64,000 bases of DNA, from contig NZ_JBHSAB010000021.1 of assembly GCF_042649825.1 (NCBI RefSeq), forward strand, positions 17,153 through 81,152. The letters run 5' to 3'. Shown piece by piece: positions 63,011 through 64,000 of the stretch. Under the pieces are notes generated by a model. The model was not told the DNA's origin. It was given only the letters and a program-made list of their open reading frames with translations, and made no database searches. Numbering within the stretch: position 1 is the stretch's first letter; each line of letters opens with the position of its first letter. The DNA is from Legionella_C dresdenensis. GTDB taxonomy: Bacteria; Pseudomonadota; Gammaproteobacteria; Legionellales; Legionellaceae. The position numbers and the translations under genes were made by a program.

Positions 63011-64000
63011 ATGCCCACCGTCATTTCCCAGCTTAAACAGGCGATAGATAATCAGGATGAAAATGCCGTTAAAAAAATCCTGGCTGAAAATCCGGGATTG
63101 GATCTGAATGAGGTTGCCCCCGGAATATCCGCTTTATGGTGGGCTTTGCATCCGCCGGAAGATAAAGCGCTTTCACGAGCTATTATCACTTGTCTGTTAG
63201 CCACCCGAAAAATCGATCCTACCCTGCAATATGGTGGTATAACGCCTTGTAATTTTACCCAGGAGCTGACAGGCTCTTCTTTACATTTGCAAATTACCGA
63301 TTATGAAGATCAGTATGTCAGACCGCAAACTACAAGAGCGGCAGGGGCGCTAAGGGATTTTGTTGCCGACGGCCAAAATACCCATGACAGTGTGATTGTA
63401 ACAGCGGTTGACAGCAGTATTTCAGCGCTTTATCAACGGTATGGCAATGCGGTTTTTTCTGGCCAGACGATTGAAGATTTTATAAAGGAACTAAAAGCCG
63501 GTCAGGGCCTAAGCGAACGAGAGATTAAAGCGGCGCAAAAAGCTTGTGCCCGAATAAAATCGCAGACTGAGAATCGCGCTTATGCGTTGCCCGATAATCA
63601 AACCGTTGCCCTGACCAATCAACAGGTATTAAATCTTCTCTGGCAAGCGGTTAATGATACCCGGCCGGAATCTTTTGTTCTTAATGCCGATATGTCAACC
63701 GCCGAAATAACGGCCCGTAAACGGCAATTGGTCAAACACCTGGCGATGGCTCAAACGGAATATGGCGAAAATAATGCAGCTTGCTGGATGGGTACCCGCA
63801 ACCAGATAGTCAGCAGTATGGATGCGGTTCACCGGGATGTGGCTATCGCTGAAAGCCTGCCAATCACGGAGGAATCTATTGGATATCAGTATCTGGCCTA
63901 CTGTAAATGGCGGCTTGACGAGTTGGCCGAAAATGAACCGGCCTTGTTTCGGGATTATGTCTATTATTATTCGCTGCGCGGGTTACCGGGCGGCGCTCAT
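63011..64000 (+). CDS. Large effector-like protein, family member 3, partial
   Basis: ATG 63011 opens a frame that runs to the window end with no stop (330 codons). It is clearly a paralog of the proteins at 44922 and 51376: ankyrin-like start (VAPGISALWWALHPP), DGQNTHDSVIVTAVDSSI, LTNQQVLNLLWQAVNDTRP, EYGENNAACWMGTRNQIVSS with ACWMG at about residue 256, YQYLAYCKWRLDEL and EPALFRDYVYYYSL. It is the most diverged of the three at the N-terminus. The C-terminal two thirds lie outside the window. No strong ribosome site is seen. Confidence 0.85.
   Translation, partial: MPTVISQLKQAIDNQDENAVKKILAENPGLDLNEVAPGISALWWALHPPEDKALSRAIITCLLATRKIDPTLQYGGITPCNFTQELTGSSLHLQITDYEDQYVRPQTTRAAGALRDFVADGQNTHDSVIVTAVDSSISALYQRYGNAVFSGQTIEDFIKELKAGQGLSEREIKAAQKACARIKSQTENRAYALPDNQTVALTNQQVLNLLWQAVNDTRPESFVLNADMSTAEITARKRQLVKHLAMAQTEYGENNAACWMGTRNQIVSSMDAVHRDVAIAESLPITEESIGYQYLAYCKWRLDELAENEPALFRDYVYYYSLRGLPGGAH

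Noticed and set aside
1..64000. tRNA, rRNA, phage, integrase or full insertion-sequence genes
   Set aside because: I looked for tRNA TPC-arm patterns and transposase motifs and found none convincing; only small non-coding palindromic elements are present.

Overview
The window (about 43% GC by eye, one 49-base N gap at 42846-42894) looks like a chromosomal segment of a Legionellales gammaproteobacterium close to Legionella. Reasons: an enhA-enhB-enhC locus (20794-25707), a LetA-type regulator next to phenylalanine hydroxylase and uvrC plus a LetS/BarA-type hybrid kinase, a pyrophosphate-type phosphofructokinase, a leucine-catabolism cluster, and several large effector-like proteins lying between housekeeping genes. 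The assignment is inferred from gene content; no search was run.

Layout. 1-470: membrane protein entering from the left. 540-1040: array of about 64-bp tandem repeats, then pilU, a putative PI-kinase-like effector, an orphan hybrid kinase and a DUF3530-like protein. 7.4-17.4 kb: housekeeping block (djlA, waaA, dksA, prmC-prfA-hemA, a methyltransferase, a short M50 protease, phhA). 17.5-20.05 kb: letA-uvrC. 20.07-20.59 kb: a second repeat array with the same palindromic core as the first, then enhABC. 25.8-30.8 kb: rpsT, then murJ, an M17 aminopeptidase, a HAD 5'-nucleotidase and a small membrane protein. 31-36.6 kb: accessory genes (an unknown 674-aa protein, a secreted Asp-box repeat protein, an unknown 231-aa protein, a 46-aa small protein, a ferritin-like protein). 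37.2-42.7 kb: pfp, letS, gltX. 43.0-44.6 kb: hipBA with three evenly spaced operator palindromes. 44.9-64 kb: three paralogous genes coding for about 1000-aa effector-like proteins (the last cut by the window end), alternating with a FadL-like porin, acetoacetyl-CoA synthetase and the leucine/isovalerate degradation genes.

How the genes connect. Isovaleryl-CoA dehydrogenase, MCC alpha and beta, methylglutaconyl-CoA hydratase, HMG-CoA lyase, acetoacetyl-CoA synthetase and thiolase make a complete isovaleryl-CoA to acetyl-CoA route. LetA and LetS are the two halves of the Legionella life-cycle switch, here about 21 kb apart. EnhABC is an envelope locus involved in host-cell entry and cell-wall recycling.

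The most unusual material is (a) the three-member effector-like family with an invariant motif at about residue 256 in every copy, (b) the PI3/4-kinase-like protein at 2297, (c) families of nested palindromic repeats, two of which supply stop codons to the genes they touch, and (d) the hipBA operator array with 50-bp spacing.
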